From Bacteroidota bacterium (lineage in GTDB: Bacteria > Bacteroidota > Ignavibacteria > UBA10030 > SZUA-254), in NCBI GenBank assembly GCA_036522515.1, contig DATDFQ010000056.1, positions 310,001 to 374,000 of the forward strand: a stretch of DNA of 64,000 bases, given 5' to 3'. How positions within the stretch are numbered: position 1 is the first letter of the stretch; each line of letters starts with the position of its first letter. The position numbers and the translations under genes were made by a program. Positions 42,226 through 50,627 of the stretch are shown here, in pieces. The notes beneath the pieces are model-generated. The model was not told the DNA's origin and did not search any database. It worked only from the letters and a program-made list of their open reading frames with translations.

Positions 42226-43395
42226 TCACGACGCCCTCAGGGCGTTCACGATGTTCAGCCGGGAGGCTCGCACCGCCGGGAAAAATCCGCCGATGATCCC
42301 CATGATAAGGGCAAACATGAGGGTGTACTTGATCACCGGGGGAGAAAGCGTGAACCCGAACGCGAGTTCCACGAACGTGCCGAAGTTGAGCGTCGAGATG
42401 ACGAACAATTGGAGGAATGAGGCCGCGAAGAGGCCCACCGCGGCCCCCAGGAGGGAAATCACGACTCCCTCGGCGAGGAACGCCGTGAGAATGCTCCCGC
42501 GCCGGAATCCGATCGCCCGCATCGTGCCGATCTCGACCGTCCGGTTCGCGACCGCGGCGTACATCGTGATCACCGCGCCGATAACGGCGCCGAATCCGAA
42601 CACGATGGTGATTCCGATCCCGAGCCACCGGATGAACGCCGACATGAACTCCGATTGCTTCGCATAGTAATCCTTTTCGCGGTCGACCTCAAGATAGTTC
42701 AACCGGGGGTCTCCCTCGATGGTTTTCTTCAAAGAAGTGAAGCCCTCCCGGTCCTTCAGACGAAATGTGATGGACGAGAAGACCGGCCTGCCGAAGGCGG
42801 GCAGCATGATTTCAACATCCCCCCAGATCTCGGAGCTGAATCCCGTTCCGTGCCCGTCGAACACTCCGACGATCGTCCACTGTCCGCCCCCGAACTTCAG
42901 CTTCTCTCCGACCGTACATCCCTTGAAGCGCTGGGCGATATTCGATCCCACGATGATCTCCGAGGTCCCGAAGGTGAACATGCGCCCCTCGGTCATGGTG
43001 ACCTGCGGGCGAAGGGGCATCGATGCCGGGGTGATGCCCCGGACCGTCACGTTCCCCATGTCGCCGCCGGCGATTTTCATGAGGTTGATGATGACGAAGA
43101 CCTCGTTCGTCGCGATCGGCTTCCCTCCGGCATCGAGCGCGACCTCGGGCTGGAGCTCCACGTTCCGTGCCGCATCCCTGTCGATCTGGCTCTGCAACTC
43201 CGACTGAGCCGCCCTCCTGATGACGATCACGTTGTCGTCCGAGCCGGTCGCGATCAGAGTCTTCTCGAGCCCGTACGCGAGCATCAGCACGGCCGCAAAG
43301 ACGAACGTCACGAGCGTGATGCCTCCGATCGTCAGGATCGTGGTGAGCCGCCGCGTCCAGAGGCTCCTGAGTATGTAGGTGAACGGCACTTTCAT
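42226..43395 (-). CDS. ABC exporter permease (FtsX/MacB fold), first of a pair
   Basis: 389 residues: first helix about 20-40 (ILTIGGITLVTFVFAAVLML), periplasmic domain to about 265, then three helices containing ANRTVEIGTMRAIGFRRGSI and the end SRLNIVNALRAS. Its start lies 5 bp after the neighbouring permease's stop. Together with genes through 46448 it makes a complete tripartite exporter. It is clearly diverged from the permeases at 22029-24554, so this is a separate system. Confidence 0.9.
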   Translation of the reverse strand: MKVPFTYILRSLWTRRLTTILTIGGITLVTFVFAAVLMLAYGLEKTLIATGSDDNVIVIRRAAQSELQSQIDRDAARNVELQPEVALDAGGKPIATNEVFVIINLMKIAGGDMGNVTVRGITPASMPLRPQVTMTEGRMFTFGTSEIIVGSNIAQRFKGCTVGEKLKFGGGQWTIVGVFDGHGTGFSSEIWGDVEIMLPAFGRPVFSSITFRLKDREGFTSLKKTIEGDPRLNYLEVDREKDYYAKQSEFMSAFIRWLGIGITIVFGFGAVIGAVITMYAAVANRTVEIGTMRAIGFRRGSILTAFLAEGVVISLLGAAVGLFAASFLQLFVISTLNFGTFVELAFGFTLSPPVIKYTLMFALIMGIIGGFFPAVRASRLNIVNALRAS

Positions 43396-43400
43396 TGGCG

Positions 43401-44561
43401 TCAGGCGATTTGCCGCAGGCCGTCGACAATTTTCATGCGCGACGTGCGGCGGATGGGAAACGCCGCGGCAACGGTCCCCGCGGCGACCGCCGAGAGAAAG
43501 GCGAAGAGAACCGTGCCCGGCTCGACGATGAACACCGGGAACATCCCGGTGGGTGCGACCTGCTGGATCAACGAACAGAGGGGAAACGTGACCGCGAGCC
43601 CGACTCCTCCTCCCACCAGGGAAATCAGGAGGGATTCCCCCGCGATCAGCTGGGTGAGATTCCTCGAGGAAAACCCGAGCGTCCTCATGACGGCATATTC
43701 GCGGATCCGTTCACGGGCCGTCATCGCCATCGTATTCGAGAGGACGAGGAGGATGATGCCGATAATCACGAACGAGACCACGTTGATCGCGCTCAAAATC
43801 GCCCCCGACATTGAAACGAAGCTTTGTTGAAATTCCTTTTCGGTTTGCGTCTTGGTCTCCGCGGGAGAATTGGCGAAGAGGTTGTCCACGGCGAGCGCGA
43901 TCTTCGCCCGGTCGTTCGGATTCTCGATCTGAAGGATGTACCATCCGACGTGACCGTCCCGTCCGGGTTCGTTCACCTTGAGCTGCTCGTCGAGGTAATG
44001 CCAGTTGAAGAGCATCTGCGTCTCATCGGCGGTCCGGTCCCTTCCGCGGTAGATCCCCACCACCTGCATCTGCCACTTGCCGGGATAAATGTCGCCTTCG
44101 ATATTCATGACGTCTCCCGGCTTCAGCTTATACTGGTTCGCGATCTTGATCCCGACGACGCAGCCGTTGCGCTGGCGCTTGAGCGCCTCCTTGACCGAAT
44201 CCGACACCAGGAACTCCGGGGTGACGTCCCAGAAGGTCTCCGGATCGATCGCGAGGCGGGGGAAAAACTGATACTGGTCGATATAGATGCCCGAGAACCA
44301 GTTCGCAAACGAAACTTTTTTCACTCCCGCGACCTTCGTTATCTGATCGCGGTAGGAAAGGGGGAGCGGAAAAATGAACGAGACGGAGTGGACGGTCACC
44401 ATGCGGTTCGCCTGCGACGATTCGACGCCCGAATTCCACGAGGTGATGACCGTTCTCAAAGTCCCGAAGGCCAGGACGGCGATTGCGATGCCGGCAACCG
44501 TCAGCGAAGTGCGGAGCTTGTGCCGCAGCGTGTTCCTGAGGATCAGCTTGAGGAGGTACAT
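43401..44561 (-). CDS. ABC exporter permease (FtsX/MacB fold), second of a pair
   Basis: 386 residues: N-terminal LILRNTLRHKLRTSLTVAGI with the first helix, periplasmic MacB-type domain (about 45-255, including FFPRLAIDPETFWDVTPEFL), then helices with MTARERIREYAVMRTLGFSS and a C-terminal SRMKIVDGLRQIA. Start overlaps the ATPase stop by one base (TAATG). Probably pairs with the permease at 42226-43395. Confidence 0.9.
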   Translation of the reverse strand: MYLLKLILRNTLRHKLRTSLTVAGIAIAVLAFGTLRTVITSWNSGVESSQANRMVTVHSVSFIFPLPLSYRDQITKVAGVKKVSFANWFSGIYIDQYQFFPRLAIDPETFWDVTPEFLVSDSVKEALKRQRNGCVVGIKIANQYKLKPGDVMNIEGDIYPGKWQMQVVGIYRGRDRTADETQMLFNWHYLDEQLKVNEPGRDGHVGWYILQIENPNDRAKIALAVDNLFANSPAETKTQTEKEFQQSFVSMSGAILSAINVVSFVIIGIILLVLSNTMAMTARERIREYAVMRTLGFSSRNLTQLIAGESLLISLVGGGVGLAVTFPLCSLIQQVAPTGMFPVFIVEPGTVLFAFLSAVAAGTVAAAFPIRRTSRMKIVDGLRQIA

Positions 44562-45229
44562 TACGACAATTCTCCCTTGTCGAGATGCCTGACTTTGTGC
44601 GCCCGTTCCGCGGCTCGCGGGTCGTGCGTCACCATCACGATCGTTTTCTTGAATTCGGCGTTCAGGCGTTCGAGGAGCTTCAGGATTTCGTCCGCGGAGC
44701 CCTTGTCGAGGTCGCCGGTCGGTTCGTCCGCCACCAGAAGGGTCGGGTCGGTCACGATCGCGCGCGCGATGGCCACCCGCTGCTCCTGGCCGCCCGAGAG
44801 TTGCTTCGGGTAATGGTCCATCCGCTCTTCCAGGCCGACCACCTTCAACGCGAACCCGACATGTTCCTTCCGCTCCTTCTTCGAAAGGTTTGAAAGGAGG
44901 AGCGGGAGCTCCACATTCTCGAAGGCGGTGAGAACCGGCAGGAGGTTATAGAATTGAAAAATGAACCCGACGTGCCGCGCCCGCCATCCGGCGAGTGCGG
45001 TTTCCTTCAGGTTCGTGATGTCGGTGCCGGAAACGCTGATGGATCCCTTCGAGGGTTTGTCGATCCCGGCGATCAGGTTCAGGAGCGTCGTCTTGCCGGA
45101 ACCCGATGGTCCCATCAGTCCGAGGAATTCCCCCTCGGGAATTTCGAAGGAAATATCGCTGAGAACAGGGACCTCATACGAGTCACGCCAGTACGATTTT
45201 GACACATTTTGAACGGAGACGATGGCCAT
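44561..45229 (-). CDS. ABC exporter ATPase (LolD/MacB type)
   Basis: 222 residues: Walker [16 protein letters not shown] (about 37-51), Q-loop [20 protein letters not shown], signature [15 protein letters not shown], Walker [13 protein letters not shown], switch VTHDPRAA. Drives the two FtsX-type permeases encoded directly downstream. It is the only such ATPase in the window and could also serve the permease pair at 22029-24554; that is speculation. Confidence 0.95.
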   Translation of the reverse strand: MAIVSVQNVSKSYWRDSYEVPVLSDISFEIPEGEFLGLMGPSGSGKTTLLNLIAGIDKPSKGSISVSGTDITNLKETALAGWRARHVGFIFQFYNLLPVLTAFENVELPLLLSNLSKKERKEHVGFALKVVGLEERMDHYPKQLSGGQEQRVAIARAIVTDPTLLVADEPTGDLDKGSADEILKLLERLNAEFKKTIVMVTHDPRAAERAHKVRHLDKGELS

Positions 45230-45269
45230 GTGAGCTCAGATTAACGTTTGATGATGAATAATGGAACTG

Positions 45270-46448
45270 CTATTCTTTGACCTTCACCTTGCTTCCTGAC
45301 TGAAGGTCGGGCGGCGGTTTCAGGACGACCCTGTCGCCGGGGGAGAGCCCCTTTCCCACTTCGACCATCCGGCCGAACGGATCTCCGAGTTCCACCGGCT
45401 CCGCGGTCACTGCGTCGTCCCTGACAAGGAACACAATTTTCTTTCCGTCCCTCACCGCGATCGCATCGGCGTCGACAGCAAGCCTCGGTTTCGAAGAGAG
45501 GGAGTCGCCGGTCCCTTTTGCGAGAAAATGGACCTTGGCCCCCATCTCCGGAAGGACCCGTTTATCGCGCTCAAGGAAGCGGATCTTCGTGAGCACGGTC
45601 GCTTTCGCCCGGTCGGCGGTCGGAACGATTTTGTCCACCATCCCCCGGTACCGCTTGTCGGGGTAGGCGTCGAGGGCGATTTCACACGGCTGCTCCTGCG
45701 CGATCCGCTCGATGTTGGACTCGGAGACGTCCGCCTCGACTTCCAGCGAAGACATGTCGGCGAGCGTCACGACCGCCACCTTGGAGCTGGCGCCTGCCGC
45801 GAACGGGGCGACCACTTCGCCGACGTCGGCATTCTTCGTGAGGATCGTTCCGTCGAACGGCGCGCGGATCATCGTATTCTCGAATTGCACCTGCGCCCAC
45901 TTCAGGGCGGCGTCTTTCGATTGGATGGTCGCCACGACCCTGTCGTAGCGCGCCAGCGCCCCGTCGTATTCGGCCTGCGAGATCAGTCCGCGGGCCAGCA
46001 GCGCCTTGGCGCGGTCGAGCGAACGGGAGGCGTCCGCGCGGTCGGCCCGGGCCAGTTCCAGGTCCGCCTTTGCCTGGGCCAGTGCGGCCTCGACGTCGGC
46101 GCTTTCGATCCTGGCGATAATGTCCCCCTTTTTGACACGGTCTCCTTCATGATATCCGAGAAAGACGATGCGGCCGGTGGCCTTTGAGGCGATCGAGGCC
46201 TTCTGTTGTGCCACGACGTAGCCGCTGGCGGTGAGGATCTCATTCGACTGGGAGGGCGAAACGAAGGCGACCGTCGTCACGTCCACGAGGACGGCGCCGC
46301 CCACCGAGCTGCGGATGAAAATGAATGCGACGAGTCCGAGGAAGAGCGCCCCGGCAAGATAGAGGATAAGCCCGCTCCTGGACCGCGGGGGTTCCCCGGT
46401 TTCGCGCCGGATTTTAAGTTTTGAGAGGTCTTCCTGTGCCGTTTGCAA
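45270..46448 (-). CDS. periplasmic adaptor (HlyD/RND-type membrane-fusion protein)
   Basis: 392 residues from a TTG at 46448; another TTG at 46526 would add 26 residues (SDFSIFPPPP...) that do not look like protein of this family. One membrane anchor (LILYLAGALFLGLVAFIFIR), lipoyl half-motifs (ATGRIVFLGYHEGDRVKKGD and APFDGTILTKNADVGEVVAP), a helical hairpin between them (LDRAKALLARGLISQAEYDG), and beta-barrel and membrane-proximal domains. First gene of the exporter operon, 40 bp before the ATPase. No good Shine-Dalgarno marks the start, so its position is uncertain. Confidence 0.87.
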   Translation of the reverse strand: MQTAQEDLSKLKIRRETGEPPRSRSGLILYLAGALFLGLVAFIFIRSSVGGAVLVDVTTVAFVSPSQSNEILTASGYVVAQQKASIASKATGRIVFLGYHEGDRVKKGDIIARIESADVEAALAQAKADLELARADRADASRSLDRAKALLARGLISQAEYDGALARYDRVVATIQSKDAALKWAQVQFENTMIRAPFDGTILTKNADVGEVVAPFAAGASSKVAVVTLADMSSLEVEADVSESNIERIAQEQPCEIALDAYPDKRYRGMVDKIVPTADRAKATVLTKIRFLERDKRVLPEMGAKVHFLAKGTGDSLSSKPRLAVDADAIAVRDGKKIVFLVRDDAVTAEPVELGDPFGRMVEVGKGLSPGDRVVLKPPPDLQSGSKVKVKE

Positions 46449-46580
46449 AACTCTGTACGAGAAAGTGAAGAGTGGAATGAATTGGGGCGGTGGCGGAAAG
46501 ATAGAAAAATCGGAAATGGTTTGCAAGTGGAGCTCTCCCGCTTGAATATCAGGCTAAGTTTTTGCTTATTTTAGCGAACA

Positions 46581-47618
46581 ATGTATATCCTGGGGATTGA
46601 GACATCATGTGACGAGACATCTGCGGCCGTCCTGCAGGACGGTGTGGTGCGATCGAACGTGATCTCCTCGCAACTTATCCACAGCCAGTATGGCGGAGTC
46701 GTCCCGGAGCTTGCATCGAGGGCCCACCAACGGCTGATCGTCCCCGTCGTGGACGATGCCCTCAGGATCGCCGGAATCCGGAAGAATCAGCTCGATGCCG
46801 TGGCAGTCACCTACGGCCCCGGCCTGATGGGGGCGCTCCTGGTGGGCCTCAGCTTCGCCAAGGCTCTTGCCTACGGTCTCCGGATCCCGCTCATTGGCGT
46901 GAATCACATGGAGGCGCATATCTATTCGAATTTCATCGGCGATCCCAAGCCGGAATTTCCCTTTCTCTGTCTGATTGTCTCCGGAGGACACACGCAGCTT
47001 GTCCTCATCCGGCAGCCGCTCGAACATGAACTGCTCGGGGAAACGCTCGATGACGCCGCGGGAGAGGCGTATGACAAGGTGGCGAAAATGCTGGGGCTCG
47101 GGTTCCCCGGGGGCCCGGCAGTCGATAAGCTCGCCCGGGAGGGGGATCCCCATTTTGTCGAGTTTCCGCGCTCCCTCCTGGGGGACGACAGCCTGGATTT
47201 CAGTTTCAGCGGGGTGAAAACCGCGATGCTCTACTGGCTACGGGATAACGGACATCTTCACCCGGGAAACCATGCGCCTGGAAGCGTCAAGCCTCCCGCC
47301 CCGGTGGCAGACCGGATACCTGACCTCTGCGCGAGTTTTCAATCCTCCATCATGGACGTGCTCGTCGAAAAGCTCCGGCGGGCGGTGGTCAGTACCGGCG
47401 TGGGGAACGTCGGCATCGCAGGCGGAGTCTCCGCGAATTCAGAGCTCAGGCGGCGGGCTGAAGCCCTGGCGCGAGAGAGAGGGTTCCGGCTCTTCATCCC
47501 CCGGCTGGAATATTGCACGGACAATGGCGCGATGATCGCAATGGCGGGAACTCTCCGGTTCATGAAAGGCATCACAGCCGGTTTGGAGCTGAACGCCGTC
47601 CCGAACCTGTCCCTCTGA
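46581..47618 (+). CDS. tsaD: tRNA N6-adenosine threonylcarbamoyltransferase (TsaD)
   Basis: 345 residues, Kae1/TsaD/Qri7 family. Transfers threonylcarbamoyl to A37 of ANN-decoding tRNAs with TsaB and TsaE. Marks: YILGIETSCDETSAAVLQDG at the N-terminus, metal ligands in NHMEAHIYSN, ISGG-type block IVSGGHTQLVLI, GVSANSELRRR and the Asp in EYCTDNGAMIAMAG. ATG start, divergent from the exporter operon with 54 bp between the long reading frames. Normal length; essential in most bacteria. Confidence 0.97.
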   Translation: MYILGIETSCDETSAAVLQDGVVRSNVISSQLIHSQYGGVVPELASRAHQRLIVPVVDDALRIAGIRKNQLDAVAVTYGPGLMGALLVGLSFAKALAYGLRIPLIGVNHMEAHIYSNFIGDPKPEFPFLCLIVSGGHTQLVLIRQPLEHELLGETLDDAAGEAYDKVAKMLGLGFPGGPAVDKLAREGDPHFVEFPRSLLGDDSLDFSFSGVKTAMLYWLRDNGHLHPGNHAPGSVKPPAPVADRIPDLCASFQSSIMDVLVEKLRRAVVSTGVGNVGIAGGVSANSELRRRAEALARERGFRLFIPRLEYCTDNGAMIAMAGTLRFMKGITAGLELNAVPNLSL

Positions 47619-47637
47619 TGGGGCGCAGGGGACTCCT

Positions 47638-49611
47638 GTGATCGATCGCGTGAGCGCGAGTCCTTCAGGCGATCGTCTCGTGGCGCGCGCGTTGCCTGTG
47701 ATACTTGCCGGAGGGGGAGCCATGTGCGTCTATGCGGCATGGAACGCCTTCCGGGTGAACGGGGCGTTCGGTTTCCCTCTCGACGATCCCTGGATTCACC
47801 TGCAGTTCGCAAGGAACCTGCACGATTATGGGGTGTTCTCATACTATAAGAATGAGATGGCGACCTCGGGATCGACTTCCCCGCTTTATACCGCGCTGCT
47901 CGCGCTTGGCTTTTTCATCATCCCGAACGAATTCGCCCTGAGTTACACATTCGGGATCGTTTTCCTGCTCCTCTCCGCCTTTGTTCTCTTTAAACTCGCG
48001 CGGCTCCTTCTCGGGAGCCAGCTCGCGGCCGTCGGAGCGGCGCTCCTCCTCCTCTTCGAGCCCCGGTTGGAATGGGTTGCCCTTTCAGGAATGGAAACGA
48101 CGCTCTTCGTACTGGCGATCCTTTCTGCCTGGTACTTCTACGCTACCCGGAACAGGCTCGCCCTCGGCCTTTGCGCCGGACTGGCGATATGGGTCCGCCC
48201 GGATGCGGTCATTTTCCTGGCGGCGCTCTCCATTGATGTCCTCTACCGGCGATCCCTCTCCCGACCCGCGGCGTCCGGCAGGAAAACGGCGCCGGTTGCG
48301 CCACAAGGATCGGCCTGGCTCCTCCGGCCAGTCCTGATCGCGGCTCTCCTCGCGTGCGCCTACATCGCGTTCAATCTCTGGCTGTCCGGGTCGATCTTTC
48401 CGAACACCTATGCGGCGAAGTTGAAGAAGTACTCGGGGGGCACCGAACATTTTCTGGCCGAGGTATGGACATTCATAACCGCCGGGCACCTCGTCCTGTT
48501 TTCGCTCTTCATGGCCATCGGGACTCTCTCGGTCGTCCGGTCCGTTGCCGGGCGAAAGGAGGAGGGTCTTCTCCTCGCTCTCCTCTGGCCCGCAGGGATG
48601 ATTCTTGCCTACTGGAAGAACCTGCCCTACCTCTACCAGGAGGGAAGGTACGTGATGCCGATTCTCCCCTTCATCATACTCCTGGGCCTCAGGGGAGTGT
48701 CAACATCACTCCTGGTGGCCGGGAAGGCTGTCAGGAGCCTCACACGGCGGAGAGTCATGTCCCTCGCCACGGCGGGGCTCATCGCTCTTTTCTGGATACA
48801 GTTTGCCTCGGCGTCATGGGAGATGAAGGAGAGGTACGCGGACTCGTGCAGATACATCGGCGAACGGCAGGTGCGAACCGCGATGTGGATCCGCGAGCAT
48901 CTCCCCGAAACCGCATGTGTCGCGACCCACGATATCGGGGCCATAGGGTTCTATTCCGGCCGGAGGGTGGTCGATATGGTCGGCCTCGTCTCCCCCGAAA
49001 TGATCGACAATATCGGAAGCCTCGACAAACTGATGCGCTTCCTGATCCGCAGGAAGGTCACGCACCTTGCGGTGCTGCGGAACTGGTTTGAGGTGGTCAA
49101 CGAAAACCCGCTGTTCCAAACGGATGAACTCTCTCCGGAAATTATGGAGGTGTTTCCATTCGATCCCGCCCGCACACACTTCACCCCCGGAGTCGTGGGC
49201 GAGATGACCGGGAGCGCTGAATATTACCTCTCGAAAGGCGACCCGCGCAGCGCGCGGTCCATCCTCGAGCAATCGCTGAGAAGCGATCCCCGTTCTTCGA
49301 GGACGCATTATCTGCTGGGCCGGGCGTATCTCGAGCTGGGCGACCCGGAGAAAGCCGACTGGGAGATCAGGGAAGCCCTCCGGTTGCATCCCCGGTTTTG
49401 GGATGCGCGCTCCGCGAGCGCGGAGATCTCGGTGAAGCGAAACCGGCCGGAGCAAGCGGTCGCGATCCTCGAAGAATTACTCCGTGAGAACCCCCGCTAT
49501 GCCGCGGGTTACAGGATGCTCGCCGGAGTGTACGGTTCGGTGCTCGGCGATACACTCAAGTCGAGGCAATACCTCGATCAGTACGACAGTATGATGAAGG
49601 GGGCGAAGTGA
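47638..49611 (+). CDS. polytopic membrane protein, GT-C/PMT-like, with C-terminal TPR region
   Basis: 657 residues. About ten hydrophobic helices up to about residue 390, with features of GT-C transferases: an acidic pair in a first loop (FPLDDPWIHLQFARNL, about 46-61), then SGSTSPLYTALLAL, VALSGMETTLFVL and AIWVRPDAVIFL. A soluble extracytoplasmic domain follows (AMWIREHLPETACVATHDIG), then three or four TPR-like helices (about 525-650, LLGRAYLELGDPEKADWEIR). A lipid-linked sugar transferase is the best guess; donor and acceptor are unknown. GTG start 19 bp after tsaD; mltG overlaps its stop by 4 nt. Confidence 0.8.
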   Translation: MIDRVSASPSGDRLVARALPVILAGGGAMCVYAAWNAFRVNGAFGFPLDDPWIHLQFARNLHDYGVFSYYKNEMATSGSTSPLYTALLALGFFIIPNEFALSYTFGIVFLLLSAFVLFKLARLLLGSQLAAVGAALLLLFEPRLEWVALSGMETTLFVLAILSAWYFYATRNRLALGLCAGLAIWVRPDAVIFLAALSIDVLYRRSLSRPAASGRKTAPVAPQGSAWLLRPVLIAALLACAYIAFNLWLSGSIFPNTYAAKLKKYSGGTEHFLAEVWTFITAGHLVLFSLFMAIGTLSVVRSVAGRKEEGLLLALLWPAGMILAYWKNLPYLYQEGRYVMPILPFIILLGLRGVSTSLLVAGKAVRSLTRRRVMSLATAGLIALFWIQFASASWEMKERYADSCRYIGERQVRTAMWIREHLPETACVATHDIGAIGFYSGRRVVDMVGLVSPEMIDNIGSLDKLMRFLIRRKVTHLAVLRNWFEVVNENPLFQTDELSPEIMEVFPFDPARTHFTPGVVGEMTGSAEYYLSKGDPRSARSILEQSLRSDPRSSRTHYLLGRAYLELGDPEKADWEIREALRLHPRFWDARSASAEISVKRNRPEQAVAILEELLRENPRYAAGYRMLAGVYGSVLGDTLKSRQYLDQYDSMMKGAK

Positions 49612-50624
49612 CCAAGTGGATTCTCCGCGCCCTGGTTCTTCTCCTGGTCGGCGGGATCGTTCTCATCTATGAAATCCTCTGGGGGCCGAACTCGTTCGGG
49701 AGCGACCGGTTTGTCATCGTCTCCAAGGGGGAGAGCTTTGTTCAGATCCTCGACTCGTTCGACCGCGAAGGCATCATCCGGAGCAGGCTTCTCTTCGACG
49801 CGGCGGGCCGGTTGCTCGGCCTCACGACAAAAATGCAGATCGGAAAGTACCGGTTCAGGAGCGGGATGTCGAACACCGAGATGCTGGAGGATCTGCGTTT
49901 CGGAAAAACCATCGAACCGATCACGGTCACCATTCCCGAAGGGTTGAAATCGTCCCGCCAGGCCCGGATTTTTGCGCGGAGTCTGGGGATCGATTCCCTC
50001 CGGTTCATGACGCTTGTCTATGATTCGACGTTCGCCCACTCGCTCGGGGTTCTCTCGCCCTCCCTGGAAGGCTACCTGATGCCCGATACCTACAAGCTCT
50101 ACTGGCAGATGGACGAAGAAGAGATCATCAAGGACGAAGTCGCCCAGTTCTGGAGGTTCATGAACGACACGCTCCTGGCGCACGCCGATTCGAGCGGGAG
50201 GTCGCTCAATGACATCCTCGCCATGGCCTCGATCGTCGACGCCGAAACGAAAATCGATTCCGAGCGGGCAGTCGTCGCCGGGGTCTACTATAACCGCCTT
50301 GAAAAGAAGATGAGGCTCGAGGCGGATCCGACCATCCAGTTCATTCTGGAAGACGGGCCGCGCCGCCTGAAGTTCAGCGACCTGTACCGCGAATCGGCCT
50401 ACAACACGTACCGGCATACCGGCCTCACCCCCGGACCGATCAATAATCCGGGAAGGGCCTCGATCCGCGCGGCGCTCTACCCCGTCAGGCACAAGTTTTT
50501 ATTTTTCGTCGCCAACGGGATGGGGGGGCACACGTTCACCCGGAGCTACAACCAGCACCGCCGGGCCGCCCAGCGCTTCCGGAAGTTCCGCGAAGAGCAG
50601 CAGGTCCTGAAAGAGGAGGATTAG
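49608..50624 (+). CDS. mltG: endolytic murein transglycosylase MltG
   Basis: 338 residues: N-terminal membrane anchor (ILRALVLLLVGGIVLIYEIL), LysM-like/YceG domain, then the catalytic region with LEGYLMPDTYKLYW, MASIVDAETKIDSER (the Glu of AET aligns with the proposed catalytic Glu of E. coli MltG), EADPTIQFIL, SAYNTYRHTGLTPGPINNPG and FVANGMGGHTFT. Cleaves nascent peptidoglycan strands at the inner membrane. GTG start in a GTGA overlap with the preceding gene. Confidence 0.95.
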   Translation: MTKWILRALVLLLVGGIVLIYEILWGPNSFGSDRFVIVSKGESFVQILDSFDREGIIRSRLLFDAAGRLLGLTTKMQIGKYRFRSGMSNTEMLEDLRFGKTIEPITVTIPEGLKSSRQARIFARSLGIDSLRFMTLVYDSTFAHSLGVLSPSLEGYLMPDTYKLYWQMDEEEIIKDEVAQFWRFMNDTLLAHADSSGRSLNDILAMASIVDAETKIDSERAVVAGVYYNRLEKKMRLEADPTIQFILEDGPRRLKFSDLYRESAYNTYRHTGLTPGPINNPGRASIRAALYPVRHKFLFFVANGMGGHTFTRSYNQHRRAAQRFRKFREEQQVLKEED

Positions 50625-50627
50625 AAG

